Below, in pieces: positions 34,233-45,467 of a stretch of DNA of 64,000 bases. Origin of the DNA: Rotaria socialis. Its lineage: Eukaryota > Rotifera > Eurotatoria > Philodinida > Philodinidae. Location of the stretch: the NCBI GenBank assembly GCA_905331475.1, contig CAJNYU010001708.1, positions 1 to 64,000 on the forward strand, in the 5' to 3' direction. Position 1 is the first letter of the stretch, and each line of letters opens with the position of its first letter. The position numbers and the translations under genes were made by a program. The notes beneath the pieces are model-generated. The model was not told where the DNA came from and searched no databases. It worked only from the letters and a program-made list of their open reading frames with translations.

Positions 34233-34527
34233 ATAGCCCAGGACGATGTTTCCGGCCTCCGGAAATGAGCGGATTTAATTGGAACCAGCCAGGAATATGC
34301 AGGAAACGCACCGGAATGTGCAGGAAAACGCCGGATATCACCGGACCCTGGAAGCAGTATTCCGGGACGGATTTTTCCGGTGATTTCCGATGATGTCTGA
34401 CGGGAACCAATAGGAGCATGGCGGAATTTACAGGAAAAATCCGAAGACTTCCCGGTCCGGAATACTGCTTCCGTGAAATCGCGGGAGTGGGCGGGAACCG
34501 ACTTTTTCCCGGGCCGGTTGCTTGGAC
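34233..34527. repeat. GC-rich CCGGAA-motif element
   Basis: A GC-rich island of about 295 bp in AT-rich DNA. The word CCGGAA/TTCCGG or a variant recurs more than ten times. The ends CCCAGGACGATGTTTCCGGCC (left) and the inverted CCCAGGTCCAAGCAACCGGCC (right) match at most positions. A central inverted pair, TATTCCGGGACGG and CCGGTCCGGAATA, also exists. Three overlapping long ORFs cover it on both strands, which is expected in a stop-poor GC-rich repeat. It is probably a MITE; no clear target duplication was found. Confidence 0.65.
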
Positions 34528-35577
34528 CTGGGAGTTCAAGCAATTTTATAATGCATAAGGAGCTGCTTAGATCGTCGCATCTTCGTGATAGGAATTCTTT
34601 GCAGGGAAATGTTTTAAGGGTACCATGCGATGATGTTTATATGAGATTTTATTACGAATAGGCTATAGGCATCCTGCGGTGGAATTGATATTCAAATTGG
34701 CAACGGCTAGCCACTCAACTGCACTAAGACGTTGAACTCTTTTTTCGCTAGATAGTTTTGGATACCTACGTTGTATATGACTAAATCCTTTCAGTTGAGG
34801 GTTGGCGGCGCTAACGCCGCGTTACCTTGTTAATAACTGACCTTTTTCTGTTTCTTTCGTAACTTTTTCTAACAAAACTGACCTAATACTCAATGAAACT
34901 TACAAGTACGTTGTTTAACACGAGCTCCACAAATATGAGTATGTATACATAATGATTTCGTCGACATATAAATTTTGATGAAATTTCCACTCTATCTAAT
35001 GAAAACATGATCTATTTTACGATGACCAAGACAATAAAAACTTTTTCAGCAGTTGGTAAGTTGTCAGATCCAGATGACTCAGACTTTTATGAGGAGATTC
35101 GGACGTCACTAATGCACTTTATATATAGCGTTTTCCCTACAACTTCTATTAAATCATTGAGGTACCAAAAAAAATCTAAATTTAATTTACAATCGAATGA
35201 TATAGTTCTTTTCTCCTGGAGATGCATGTAAACTTGACTTTTAGACCAAAAACATTTAATTGGTGTCGCCCTCTGTAATTTTCGCAATCGTTGTGGGTGT
35301 TAATAAGCAACACGACAGATTTATGGTGAATTAGCGCTAAATTCATTGTATTTTATTCTCATGTACTAGTTTTCAATATCAATTTGTTAAAAAGTACTTT
35401 TTTTTATCTTCTTCAGTGTACTTTAGATTTTTCTGTAACAAAATACTACAATAATGCCATACACATGTGTTCTATGTTGCTGAACAACAAAAATAAATAG
35501 AAATCTACTCACAACAGTAACCAGTGTTGATGTTGAAGAAAAAATAAAGCAAGCATATTAATATATAAATGGTATTT
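34528..35577. other. Stretch without a supported gene
   Basis: The ORF at 35007-35231 has a coding-like acidic part (about 35020-35160) ending at a possible GTACCA donor. It may be a first exon of the decayed gene that follows, but I cannot show it. Confidence 0.35.
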
Positions 35578-36371
35578 CTTTATCAAGAATAATATTAAAT
35601 GAAACAGTACACAGAGAATGTTACGCAAAATACCATCGTCGTTACATATATGCATCAAAAACCAAAAGATCATCAATTGAAGTGCCAAATCGTCGTTTAC
35701 CAGTTACTGATTGTACACATTTTTAATATTCATCAGCATCAGTATCAATAACACCAACTAGTCAAGATTCTCGAGAACGATCTGCAAATAAAACTTGCAT
35801 TTTTTATCGATTCATCTGATAATTCATGTTTTGACATTTCACCATTTTCAACAAAGACAACTGAAAAGGTAACTTGATGAAAAGAGCAATAATCAAACGG
35901 TCTTGTAGTTTAACGAGATATTATTATGTGCATTCAACATTTATTCTATAGCTGTTGTCGTCTTCATTATCATCACAAGCACGAGCCGAAGCTATTGATT
36001 TAACGTGAAACGATAATAGTATATATTTGAAAGTTTCACAGGTAAGTAGGATATTCGATTAAAAAAATTAACATTCGATGAATTATGCAAACGAAGCCAT
36101 TCAATTACAATGTAATACATTCTAATAGACTTCAATATCATATAATGCTGATGGTGTTGCTGATTTACAAGAACAATTGATCAATTCATCTAGTACTATT
36201 GATCCAACATTTTTAGTAGTCAACAAATTATTATCAATCGATCAAGTTCATCAAAAAGAATCTGCTGAAACAATTGTATTTATATCTTTCGAAGAACTTG
36301 TAGAACAGACTCCAAATACAAGTATATTTTCACCGAGCGCACAAAGTTGGGTTAGACTAATTTTTAAATGA
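35578..36371 (+). pseudogene. Decayed multi-exon gene, family not recognised
   Basis: Three coding-like blocks lie in order. From 35583 a frame encodes a Cys/Tyr/Arg-rich segment, interrupted by TAA near 35724, that continues in frame through a Ser/Thr-rich linker into a CIFY segment with two further stops near 35817. A second block near 35950-36050 ends at a GTAAGT-type donor. A third exon, from an acceptor near 36129, encodes an acidic segment ending at TGA 36369-36371. Several stops and partial splice signals suggest a relic. The Cys-x-x-Tyr pattern recalls zinc-binding proteins linked to transposons, but this is a guess. Confidence 0.4.
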
Positions 36372-36643
36372 TAACAATAAGCTTCACTAGTTTTTTTTCA
36401 TTTAGACTATTCGACGCAAAAAAGGTCGTGATTTGCCGATATTTTTTTTCGTTTTTCAAAATATTGCTCAGTGTTATTTTTTATATTATTTTGTACTATT
36501 CAATGCAGTAACAGATATTTTTTTAATAATTTTATGGTTTACTTTTATTTTGTTATAATAATAAATAAAGTTTTTCGTTCATTCAATTGGTGTCAAAGAG
36601 CTAAAAATATTCTTGATTGAATCTATAGAAATAAGCTCTTTTT

Positions 36644-37770
36644 CAACTGACTAGAGGCGGCGCCAGGAATTCAGACTAGGGTGGGCTCGAACTATCTTAG
36701 TTTTGAAAACTGAAAAAATGAATGGAAAATTTGTCGAATTTTTGGATCAGTCAAAACTGTTGCTTATTCCATGCTAAATAGTTCGCATGAATGTATAGAA
36801 GGCTTGGAGTAGTTTTTGATCGGGGTTGCTACACTTTCCGCTTTTTCACTAAAAACAAACTTTCTTTTTTTATTGAACAATTCTGCGTACAAGAAACTAG
36901 ATAAGATGCTACTCGATGAAAGTTTCTTAGGAAATTATTTTCTAACTCATAATTTTCTTGAATTATAGTAAAACTTGCGCATCGCACAATAGATTTTCCA
37001 ATAGATTTTTCCGTTAAAACACTTCCGCTTCATTTTGGCTTCCAATACGAAATGCGTTCTCCTTGACTTGAAATGCTATTAAATAACAGAAAATTTCTTT
37101 CGAGTTCTTGTTCATCTGCTAATATAATAGATGAAACCGAAGTCATACTCGATCGCTGTATGTAAGAAATAATACTTTTCTCTTGGTTTTGTGAAAAGCA
37201 AGCATTATTTTTTGACAGCGTATGTTTTTCGGGCAAACCTTTTATCTTGTGTGCCAAAAAGGAATCATCTTCGGCGTGTATATGAAAGGTAAAATATATA
37301 ATTTCTCATATTGCTGTGAAACTGGGTTAAAATGTTTTTGATTCCACACTATTCGCATAAACTTCCAAAGCCATGTGTTAAAAAGGTGCTGCCTTCAGTG
37401 GCATATTCACTTCGTAAACTCGTGAACTGATAGTTCCAATACCGTCATTTCAGTATTACAGAAGGAATATTTTTGGGAAGATAAAAAATTTTTCGAAACA
37501 GCAGCTTTCCACTTTTTTCCGCTATTTGCCGCTTTTTGGATCTGATGAGGTGGCAACCCTGTTTTTAATCGTCATCCAATAGAAAATACGTAAGAATCTT
37601 TCTTTATCTTTATCTTTATCATAGCTAGCAGTCGTATGCTGGGGCATCACTTGTATAAAATGATCATCGATTTTTTCAGAAACCTTAAAAAATTTCTGGG
37701 TGGGCTCAAAACATTTTAGTGTGGACTTAGCCCACCCCAGCCCACCCCTCGCGCCGCCACTACAACTGAC
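36644..37770. mobile_element. 1.1-kb hAT-like element with perfect 8-bp target duplication
   Basis: Ends TAGAGGCGGCGC (36652) and inverted TAGTGGCGGCGC (ending 37762) are followed inward by GGGTGGGC motifs on both sides. CAACTGAC flanks both ends (36644-36651 and 37763-37770), a perfect 8-bp target duplication. A minus-strand ORF at 37030-37257 (75 residues) has protein-like composition and could be a captured or decayed gene fragment, but I do not recognise a transposase domain. CTTTAT microsatellite lies near 37600. Confidence 0.9.
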
Positions 37771-38223
37771 GCCATTTATTCGTGCTGAATTCAGACAACA
37801 TGTTCTTGTGACAGATCAATAATTTGTGAATACTGACAAATCAAGGTTGCGAAGAAAACCTAGTGATTGCTGCACGTTCATACTTTTTGATGCCAGTCTC
37901 TCTGGAAACAAGCCTCTTTCAAGATGCATTTTTAGTAAGATGATATCAGCTAGAAATGAGCTTATTATAATGATGTTAGTTTTTCCATCCTTGATCATAT
38001 TATATAAAAATCTTGAGAAAATATTCATAGGGAAAATATAAAAATAGATGTCACTGCTGAGAAGTGCATCTGCTATTAATTGCACGAAAGAAACGACGTA
38101 TCGCCCTTCTGGCAACATACCATTACGCTTTTCTTTTTCTTTCTACTACTACTCAGCTTGACGAGCACGTTTCTCTGTTTGACTTGTTCTCATTGAAAAG
38201 ACAAGACATCCATTTACTTTTCA
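37771..38223. other. Intergenic stretch
   Basis: ORFs at 37816-38118 (minus) and 37826-38041 (plus) are mutual shadows with no motif. The region presumably holds the promoter of the 38224 gene. Confidence 0.4.
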
Positions 38224-39960
38224 ATGGAACATAACGATTCTTCTTGCACTCATTCATCATCACCATCAACTAATTATCATTTGGATTATTTAGATGAATT
38301 TTTAAAGTTAATATGTGCTCCTGATTTGTTAACGTTAGGTTTGTTTCCAAATGCCAAAGAAATTACAGAATCATATGCAGTTTGGGCAGCATTACGACGA
38401 TTTATCTTTTCACGATTCGAAAAATCATCTTCAAAATCGATCGATCCTATTCCGTCTACTGATCATCGTCAAAATGCAATTATTGTTGTTGGCGATGGTA
38501 TGACACCACGTACAGCTGCGCTATGTGCATATTTAACGAAAGGATTATGGCAATGTTATAGTATCGATCCTATCCTTCAATATGATACGTATGCCGATAT
38601 GTTATTTATTAATCGAGGAAGTAAAACCACAGCTGAACATTGTACAGAATGGAAATCCATCAAAGGATTACGAATGGTACGTGCGAAAATTCAAACAGTA
38701 TCTGTGCAATGTCGAAAAGCAATCGTCGTTATGATGCATGCACATGTAACCCTCGAAGATGCAATTGCAGCTATCGATGCAACCGAAGGCATCATTGGTA
38801 TTATAACATGCCCATGCTGTAATTGGGCTCCGTTTCAACAAGAGTGGCTCGGACAACGACCTCATCATCATTATGCAGATTCTAAATTGCTGAGTGGAAA
38901 GAATGAAATGAATGTATGGTATTTTCCAGACGGTTGTGATAGGAAGTCATCTACTCTTAGTACAATATTTGAAAATACACAACTTCCAACGAAACAAATC
39001 ATCGAACATAATATATGGGGCATTGATACGAGTACTATTGAAAGCAAATTATCTAGTCGCGATGGTGTTAAACAACGAGCCACTGAATTGTGGCCACAAT
39101 TATTTGCATATGGTAGTAAAGCATTTATTAACACAATTGATTCTAATCCATTAGCCGAAATGAAAGATTTCAATATGATTCAATCAACGTCGAATAATTC
39201 AGAAGCATGGGCCTGGGCAACAACAGCATGGTCACCTAAAGATGTATTACTTTTAATAGAATCATATAATAATGAATCGATATCAACAACAGATTTATCC
39301 AACGATGTGTCAGTTTTACCGCCGTGGCTTGGGAAACCTCTCTTAGTAGTAGGTACGATTGGATCCATGCGACGATGCAAACATACACTTTTTTATGAAT
39401 TAAATACTTGTGCCATTCCACCAGAACCGCTTCAAGAAATTCTACGACTTACTTGTGATACTTCAACGACGACAGTTAACACTACAATCGAAAACAAACA
39501 TGTATTAGCTGGCACATTTCCTGCATTATTAAAAACTGCTGATCGTATGTGGACATGTGTAGAATATCAACGACATCGTCACGCAGTTGCTTGTTACGAT
39601 GCAACAATTGGACGAAAAACAAAAGATCGTAATTCAAAAACACATCGACTTGATACAGCAGTACCGTCGAATACTGACCGTATTAATGTCGTATTGCCAT
39701 TAGGATCTTATCAAGCTAGAACTACAACCGATAAACAATGTGAAGATATTATGAAGATGAAATTTCCAGATTATAATCCACAACCTCGTGAATCTCTATT
39801 TCCTTGGGCTATGCATTTACGACCCGGTGATATCATTGTTGCATATTGTGAATTAGTATGTAATGCAGCGCGACGACCACAGCTACGTTTCATCGATGGA
39901 ATCCTACTATTCGATAGTATGTTACACATGATCTGTGCTCATCGTCGTAATTTACAATAG
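38224..39960 (+). CDS. Intronless 578-residue protein, methyltransferase-like N-half and possible OB-fold
   Basis: The frame is open for 578 residues from an ATG at 38224. Around residues 88-125 there is a Rossmann-like strand-loop-helix with IIVVGDGMTPRTAALCAYL followed by a SIDP strand end. This resembles the SAM-binding start of class I methyltransferases, although the usual GxGxG is replaced by GDGxTPR. A TCPCCNW motif follows near residue 198 and could bind metal. At about residues 375-398 a GKPLLVVGTIGSMRR segment, followed by FYELN, recalls an OB-fold strand pair. No signal peptide or membrane helix is seen, so it is probably cytosolic or nuclear. The gene has no introns. Function is unassigned; a nucleic-acid modifying role is one possibility. 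Confidence 0.85.
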   Translation: MEHNDSSCTHSSSPSTNYHLDYLDEFLKLICAPDLLTLGLFPNAKEITESYAVWAALRRFIFSRFEKSSSKSIDPIPSTDHRQNAIIVVGDGMTPRTAALCAYLTKGLWQCYSIDPILQYDTYADMLFINRGSKTTAEHCTEWKSIKGLRMVRAKIQTVSVQCRKAIVVMMHAHVTLEDAIAAIDATEGIIGIITCPCCNWAPFQQEWLGQRPHHHYADSKLLSGKNEMNVWYFPDGCDRKSSTLSTIFENTQLPTKQIIEHNIWGIDTSTIESKLSSRDGVKQRATELWPQLFAYGSKAFINTIDSNPLAEMKDFNMIQSTSNNSEAWAWATTAWSPKDVLLLIESYNNESISTTDLSNDVSVLPPWLGKPLLVVGTIGSMRRCKHTLFYELNTCAIPPEPLQEILRLTCDTSTTTVNTTIENKHVLAGTFPALLKTADRMWTCVEYQRHRHAVACYDATIGRKTKDRNSKTHRLDTAVPSNTDRINVVLPLGSYQARTTTDKQCEDIMKMKFPDYNPQPRESLFPWAMHLRPGDIIVAYCELVCNAARRPQLRFIDGILLFDSMLHMICAHRRNLQ

Positions 39961-40605
39961 TGAATGCATCACCAACTACTTTTACATAGTCAACGAATTG
40001 CAAGAAAAATTAATTAAACAGTTCACGACAAATTTAGCATATGTACGAAATCAAAAATTATCATGAACTCAATGTAGAAAAAATGGCATATTAAATAGCT
40101 ACCATAGTTGTTGATTTTGTAATTAGTATTGGTTTTTTTAAATAAAATGTCATTTGAAACAATGGATAAAAGTTACTTTCATAATGAAACTTTTCCTACA
40201 AAACATAAGCATTCATTATTATCACTAATCAATATTCTTTCATTACAATATTACAATAAGATCGAATTGATAATACAAGAATTTAATGATAGAGGATGGA
40301 TTTTGATTGTAAGTCATTTGACCCCTGATATCAATACTTGTTATTATTTTTTCTCTTGTACCTATAAACGTAGAAAAATCTAAATCACTAATGCATGCAG
40401 CTATAAAAAGCATTAAGCATCTTCTACGTAGTATGTTTCTCTTTTAATATTCGTTATTTCACGGTATAACTATCCTATAAAAACAAAAATTACATTAGAG
40501 AACGCAAGAGAAAATAGTTGACTTAGGGGGAGTCACATAAAAGGGCTGTTATTTTTGTTTTACCATCAATATACATAAACGCAACACAGCACAGTAAACA
40601 AAGTC
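39961..40605. other. Intergenic stretch
   Basis: ORF 40129-40383 has no recognisable features. No repeat is evident. Confidence 0.45.
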
Positions 40606-40906
40606 ATGCCGTTGTCCGCTGAAGATTTACAAAAATATGTTGGACAAAATCTGAGTGATGTAAAACAACAATTAGAAGGTCGAGGTAATAGAACCATTAA
40701 ATCGAATGACATTCATGAATCTTTTCTTTCCACTAGGCTGTGAAGTTTGCGAAGTGCGTACAGGGCACTATGCTACTGGACGTGTGCCAATTCGACCACT
40801 TGTTGTTGGAGAGTCTCAAACTGAACAACCGCAACCGCAACGTGTCGTTGTCGTATTTAATGGTGATGATCCAGACAAAAAAATTACTTCCATTCGACAA
40901 TGTTAA
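40606..40906 (+). CDS. Small 82-residue protein, possible inhibitor-like fold, 2 exons
   Basis: Exon 1 (40606-40684) and exon 2 (40737-40906) join G|GC across a 52-nt intron (GTAATA..CACTAG), giving 82 residues. The layout is a start with LQKYVGQNLSDVKQQL, a middle EVRTG strand, a Pro-rich loop, and a final RVVVVFNGDD..KITSI hairpin ending in Cys. This resembles the small peptidase-inhibitor folds of the I78 or potato-I type, where the last strands read R-x-x-V-x-V-D..I-x-x-I. I cannot confirm this without a search. Two of the three cysteines are close together (about residues 28 and 31). There is no signal peptide. Confidence 0.75.
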
Positions 40907-41241
40907 CAATTGACATGGATATTCTCTATTCACAGACTTATACACGAAAAAACATTTCTATTTTCCAGTATATCATAGCTTATTTTTAGTTAGTTCGAAA
41001 ATAAATGAACCGTATATTCACAGGACTCATAAAGATGAGATTTATCTGACCTTGGCACTACACAATTCTCTGATCATAATGAGCAAAACATTTTCAAGTA
41101 TGAGTTATAGTTTGTGAAAATATGAAGAAAAACGAATATATAATCCTGTTCTTGTTTTTTTTTTATTGTGGAAATTTTATTTGGCCGAAAAAAAAGATTG
41201 AATTGAATATTTATCACAAAGAAAAAAACAATGCACTGATA
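40907..41241. other. Intergenic stretch between convergent genes
   Basis: AT-rich, no ORF. It holds the 3' ends of the small plus-strand gene and of MTHFR on the minus strand. Confidence 0.5.
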
Positions 41242-43607
41242 TCAAGATTTTACATCTTGGTTTGTTGATTTTTGATATTCTAACATCGCGTCTAAAACTT
41301 TCCAAAGACAAGAACCTTGAGGATAATCATTATCGACTAAATTAACAAGAAAATAAGTATTTGAGACTTCTTCAATAATTGAGTATGAAGGTGATCCAGG
41401 TTCATATAATTTGCCCCAACGTTCCATCCATAAGCTGAAAGCTTCATCCTTAAAATATAAAAAGAACAATGAGAATAGTTCAACACAACATGCAACTATC
41501 TTACTTTCCAGATCATGAAGCTAACTGGATCGACAACGGTAGGTTGAACAATTTCTTTACCAGGAAAAACACCCCATGTGAGTGCAGTTGCTTGTTCACC
41601 ATCGGCATTTGTTTCATTAACTTCACCCTAGAAATTATTTTTCTTCAATTAAATCTATATATACGAAAATAATTTCATACTGATTTATTGACAAAATGAT
41701 AATTAATATTAGGGAAATCTTTCAATACAGCACGTAAAGCCGGAATATTGCTAGCACTTGTAAAAAATTCCAAATAAGCCTTAGAAATAAAAAATCATAA
41801 TGAAAATAGAAAAATCTTTCTCCTACGCTAAATTTACCTTTTGATATACATAGCCATTTGGTACACCCCAACCGACAATGGGATCACTACTTGGTTTTCC
41901 ATTGACGGGTGGCTGGGAATTAATTGTTAAAATTCCTTTTCTATTATATTCAACCAATTGACTTTGAATTAAGTTTGTTTCCAATGAAACTTCCTCATCT
42001 TTCCATGGAAAATGACGAACTGATTTTCCTAGAACATTTTTTTCTCCGCTTATATAGCAAGCAAACATTTTCCAAACATCTTCTTCTGATGTTAAACTGT
42101 GTCCCCATTCATCGAGTAATGCATCATGTGATGCATCCATTTTCATATAAAATAAATGGTAATCAGTTAAAGCACCAAATGATGGTGCAAATGAAAAACC
42201 CCACCGTCCATTTGGAAATTCATTCCAATCGGTTGTACGATGAATATAAGATTTTGGTCTGAGACTCCAAAATATAGGACGAACATTTTCTTGTGAACGT
42301 GCATGACTTTGCGAGGTTTTTTTCCATGGTAAAGCACGCAATGGAGTTTCTTCTAACCAGATACCAAGTGTTTTTAAAATTTCCGTCGTTGCATATTCAC
42401 GATTTAATGTATAGAAATGAATGCCAAGAACTTTACCCGAGTCTAGTAATTTTTGACAAAGATCAATACAGGCTTGAACACCATAATCACGAATGGCTTC
42501 ATCATTATCTCTCATTGATTCAATAGAATCAAGCATTTCTTTAGGTACATCCAATTTAGCCAGTCGAATAACACTTCTAAAACTTGCGTGACCCTAAAAA
42601 ACAAACAAAAGTTTACGTTTTACGATTTTTCTCAATTGAATTTTGTTTTTTACTTGAATGGGAAATATTCCAGGAATAATTGGACATGTAATTCCAATAG
42701 CTCGGCAATCAGCTTCAAATTTAAGAAAGGTTTCTGCTTGAAAAAATAGTTGTGTTATAATAAAATCGGCTCCAGCATCAACTTTTTGTTTGAGATAACC
42801 TAAATCTTCTTCATATGATTCGGTATCGGGATGTCCTTGTGGATAACCTTAATTGAATCACGATATAAAAAAAAAGTACTTAAAAACCGATCATCGAAAT
42901 TTACCTGCAACACAAATGACAAAATAATCACCAAACGTTTCTCGGATAAATTTAACTAAATCAGTTGCATATCGAAAATCAGTTTGATCCGGATCCCATT
43001 GCTCTCCTACGGGTGGATCTAAAATAAATTCATAATTTTAATTTGAGAATTTTTTTGTTTTTAAATTTCAAATTATTTACCTCCACGTAATGCAAGTAAA
43101 TTTCTAATACCAACTTCTTTTGCACGATTAAGATATTGAATCATTTGTGGTTTTTTAGTTCCACAACATGTTATATGTAACATAGTATCGATATTACAAT
43201 AATTTAACATTGTATTAGCAATCATCATTGAACTTGTTTCTTTATTACCAGCTGGATCACCAGTTGAACGCCATGTTATATCACAAAATAATGGTTGAGC
43301 CAGAGCCATACGTTCAACACTAGTTGACAATAGAAAAGCAGATGTAACGAGAAAAAAAAACTATCTACCATCCAATAAGATTGGCAGCTGCATTTGATGT
43401 AGTCGGTGGAAAAAACTCAAGTGAAAACCATCGTTCGTGATTTGAAATACGTTCTTGGATTTTTTCTGCTAAACTAACATATTTAGCTGGTTGAGGAGAA
43501 GAACCTTTAGTAGTTCCAATTCCATTTTCACTTTCCGAACGTTTCAAGTCAACAATATCATTGGATGAATTAGATATTGTTTTTATATTGATTCCATTGT
43601 CGAGCAT
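41242..43607 (-). CDS. MTHFR: Methylenetetrahydrofolate reductase, complete, 8 exons
   Basis: The enzyme reduces 5,10-methylene- to 5-methyltetrahydrofolate using FAD and NAD(P)H, feeding methionine synthesis. Exons in transcript order are 43607-43369, 43319-43081, 43018-42905, 42847-42654, 42593-41838, 41779-41681, 41627-41505 and 41448-41242. All join in phase across introns of about 49-65 nt, giving 656 residues. Exons 1-4 hold the catalytic TIM barrel: SLEFFPP with Glu64, the position of the catalytic Glu of animal MTHFRs, [18 protein letters not shown], and [10 protein letters not shown]. Exons 5-8 hold HFYTLNRE and the C-terminal regulatory domain ([26 protein letters not shown]) that binds S-adenosylmethionine in eukaryotes. 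A Ser-rich N-terminal tail (1-45) is like the phosphorylated tail of animal enzymes. Start is the ATG at 43607. Confidence 0.96.
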
Positions 43608-45467
43608 CGTGTGATGACGAGAAGAAATATGGTTTTCACTACTTGTTCGTGTTTTGAAGCTTCTTTAAATAGAGATAATCACGTTTTATCAAAAATATCT
43701 AAAGAAAAATATTGACTTAAAAGAGTACAAACGTTAGTCCTTGTTATCATACTTTGGTTGCATGATAAAAATCACATTTATTGGAAGAAGAAAGAGAAAA
43801 AGTACATAAGACCAACGATAAGTATACGCAGACGGAAAGAAAAAGAACGAATGTGCCTTGAGAAAGCAGAATGTGATGCAGCTGCAACGTACGAATCGTG
43901 TTCGTCTTGATTACTAAAGGCATGTTTTTTTGATAGAGGCAGTAAAAAGTTTCGATAAGAGAAAAACATTTTTTTTAAAAATATTTTACACTATGACTGA
44001 GTTGCGTTTCTACTTGCTACAAAAGAACTACCAATAGTTTTATTTTTAGAAACTTTTCATAGAGTTAAAAGATGTCGACTAGATCGTATTTGGATGGATA
44101 TTTATTGTAAGAGACTATTTCATAAGAAAATCGATTTTATAATCGAAATTGAAAAGAAGAAAAAAAGGACAATTTTTTTTTTATAGGTTGCAATCAATGC
44201 AAAATACAAGTAACTGAAATGCTATATACTAGTTACAATTCAATAAGGTAACGTTGATTTGCATTGCAATAATAATAAGAAAGGTAAACATGAATCAAAT
44301 AGAAAATAAAACGAAATATCTTCAAGTTTTTTTTATATCTATCTAAAAGAATAATCTTATTCTCGATTGTTGAAACGAACAAACAGTTTTATAGGCCGTC
44401 TTTTTTATTTCACTCGTTGTTCGGTACAAAAGTATAAACGAAATTATGGGCGCGCACAAGCGAAGAAAAAACCATTATCCTACATTTTTTTGTCATGGTC
44501 AGCCGGTACGAATCTTAACCTTGCTATAGACACATGTATTCTTTTATTTCTTTTCGAAAGAATGATCATACGTATTCATCAGGTGAAGTTTTAATATTTT
44601 CAACATATCAAGGAAAAACCATAAAAAGAGCCACACAGATGTCAACAATATTAAAAATCGAATGAATATCATTGAAAAATAAATCTATATAATCCCCTTT
44701 AAATAAAAATATCAGAATCTAGTTTCCTGTCGTCAGTGCATCATAGTACACTTTTTATTTGGTGTGGTAATCGCGTCAAAATCAGTGTAACATTCAAAAA
44801 TAAATTTGACTGCTTCTCAGAAAATTCGTGTATCGATACATGCAAATAAAATACTCTATAGTATGGGTGTGCATGAGTTTGATTATTATTTTCAATCAGC
44901 CACACTCGCACCCGTATTGTATATTTATTTCTTGTTTAAATTATCTCGGCTTAACCGATTATTTAAAGCTAAGAGCTTGAAATAGCAAAGTAATCTTGGA
45001 TTTTTCTCAAGAGATAATTCAATCTGTTTTCGATTGATTTATTGTTTTATTTTGATTGTACAATCCGATTTCATAAAAATGTCAAAGGGTGATTATTGCT
45101 ATTTTTTGTAAATAATAGATGCCCATGCACAAGGCTCACTTGAATGGTTGCACTCATGCATAAAAAAATTGGAGTAAAAACTATAGATTGACGCAATTAA
45201 TCTACTGACATCATCGATGCGTGTCAAAGTTAATCTAGTGGAAAACTAAAGCTAGGATACGAGTGTTGACATTATTTTGATATACCTTCAGATGAGGATC
45301 TCACCAACCCCTATTACCAAGATTCAAAAATAATAGCTACTGGATTTTTATTGTTAAACAAAAAAAATTGAAAAGCAGCCATGCAAATGCCACAGTCGAT
45401 CGATAAGAGAGGGAGAATGCGTTTGTCGGTAAATGCATTCATTCAATAAAATTCAGCAGGCTTGGCT
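43608..45467. other. Non-coding stretch
   Basis: AT-rich, with one TGTGGG-like hairpin (listed separately). ORFs at 43778-43969 and 44367-44594 are unsupported. The first part should contain the MTHFR promoter. Confidence 0.45.
44862..44918. repeat. Degenerate TGTGGG-type hairpin
   Basis: TATGGGTGTGCATGAGTTTGA at 44862-44882 pairs imperfectly with CACACTCGCACCCGTA at about 44900-44917. It is a decayed version of the hairpins at 3476, 13621 and 30807. Confidence 0.55.

Noticed and set aside
34220-34543. Three overlapping ORFs on both strands
   Set aside because: They come from a GC-rich repeat with few stops; no splice sites or family pattern.
37030-37257. 75-residue minus ORF inside the 1.1-kb element as a transposase
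   Set aside because: Protein-like composition but no hAT dimerisation or catalytic motif; kept only as a possible captured fragment.
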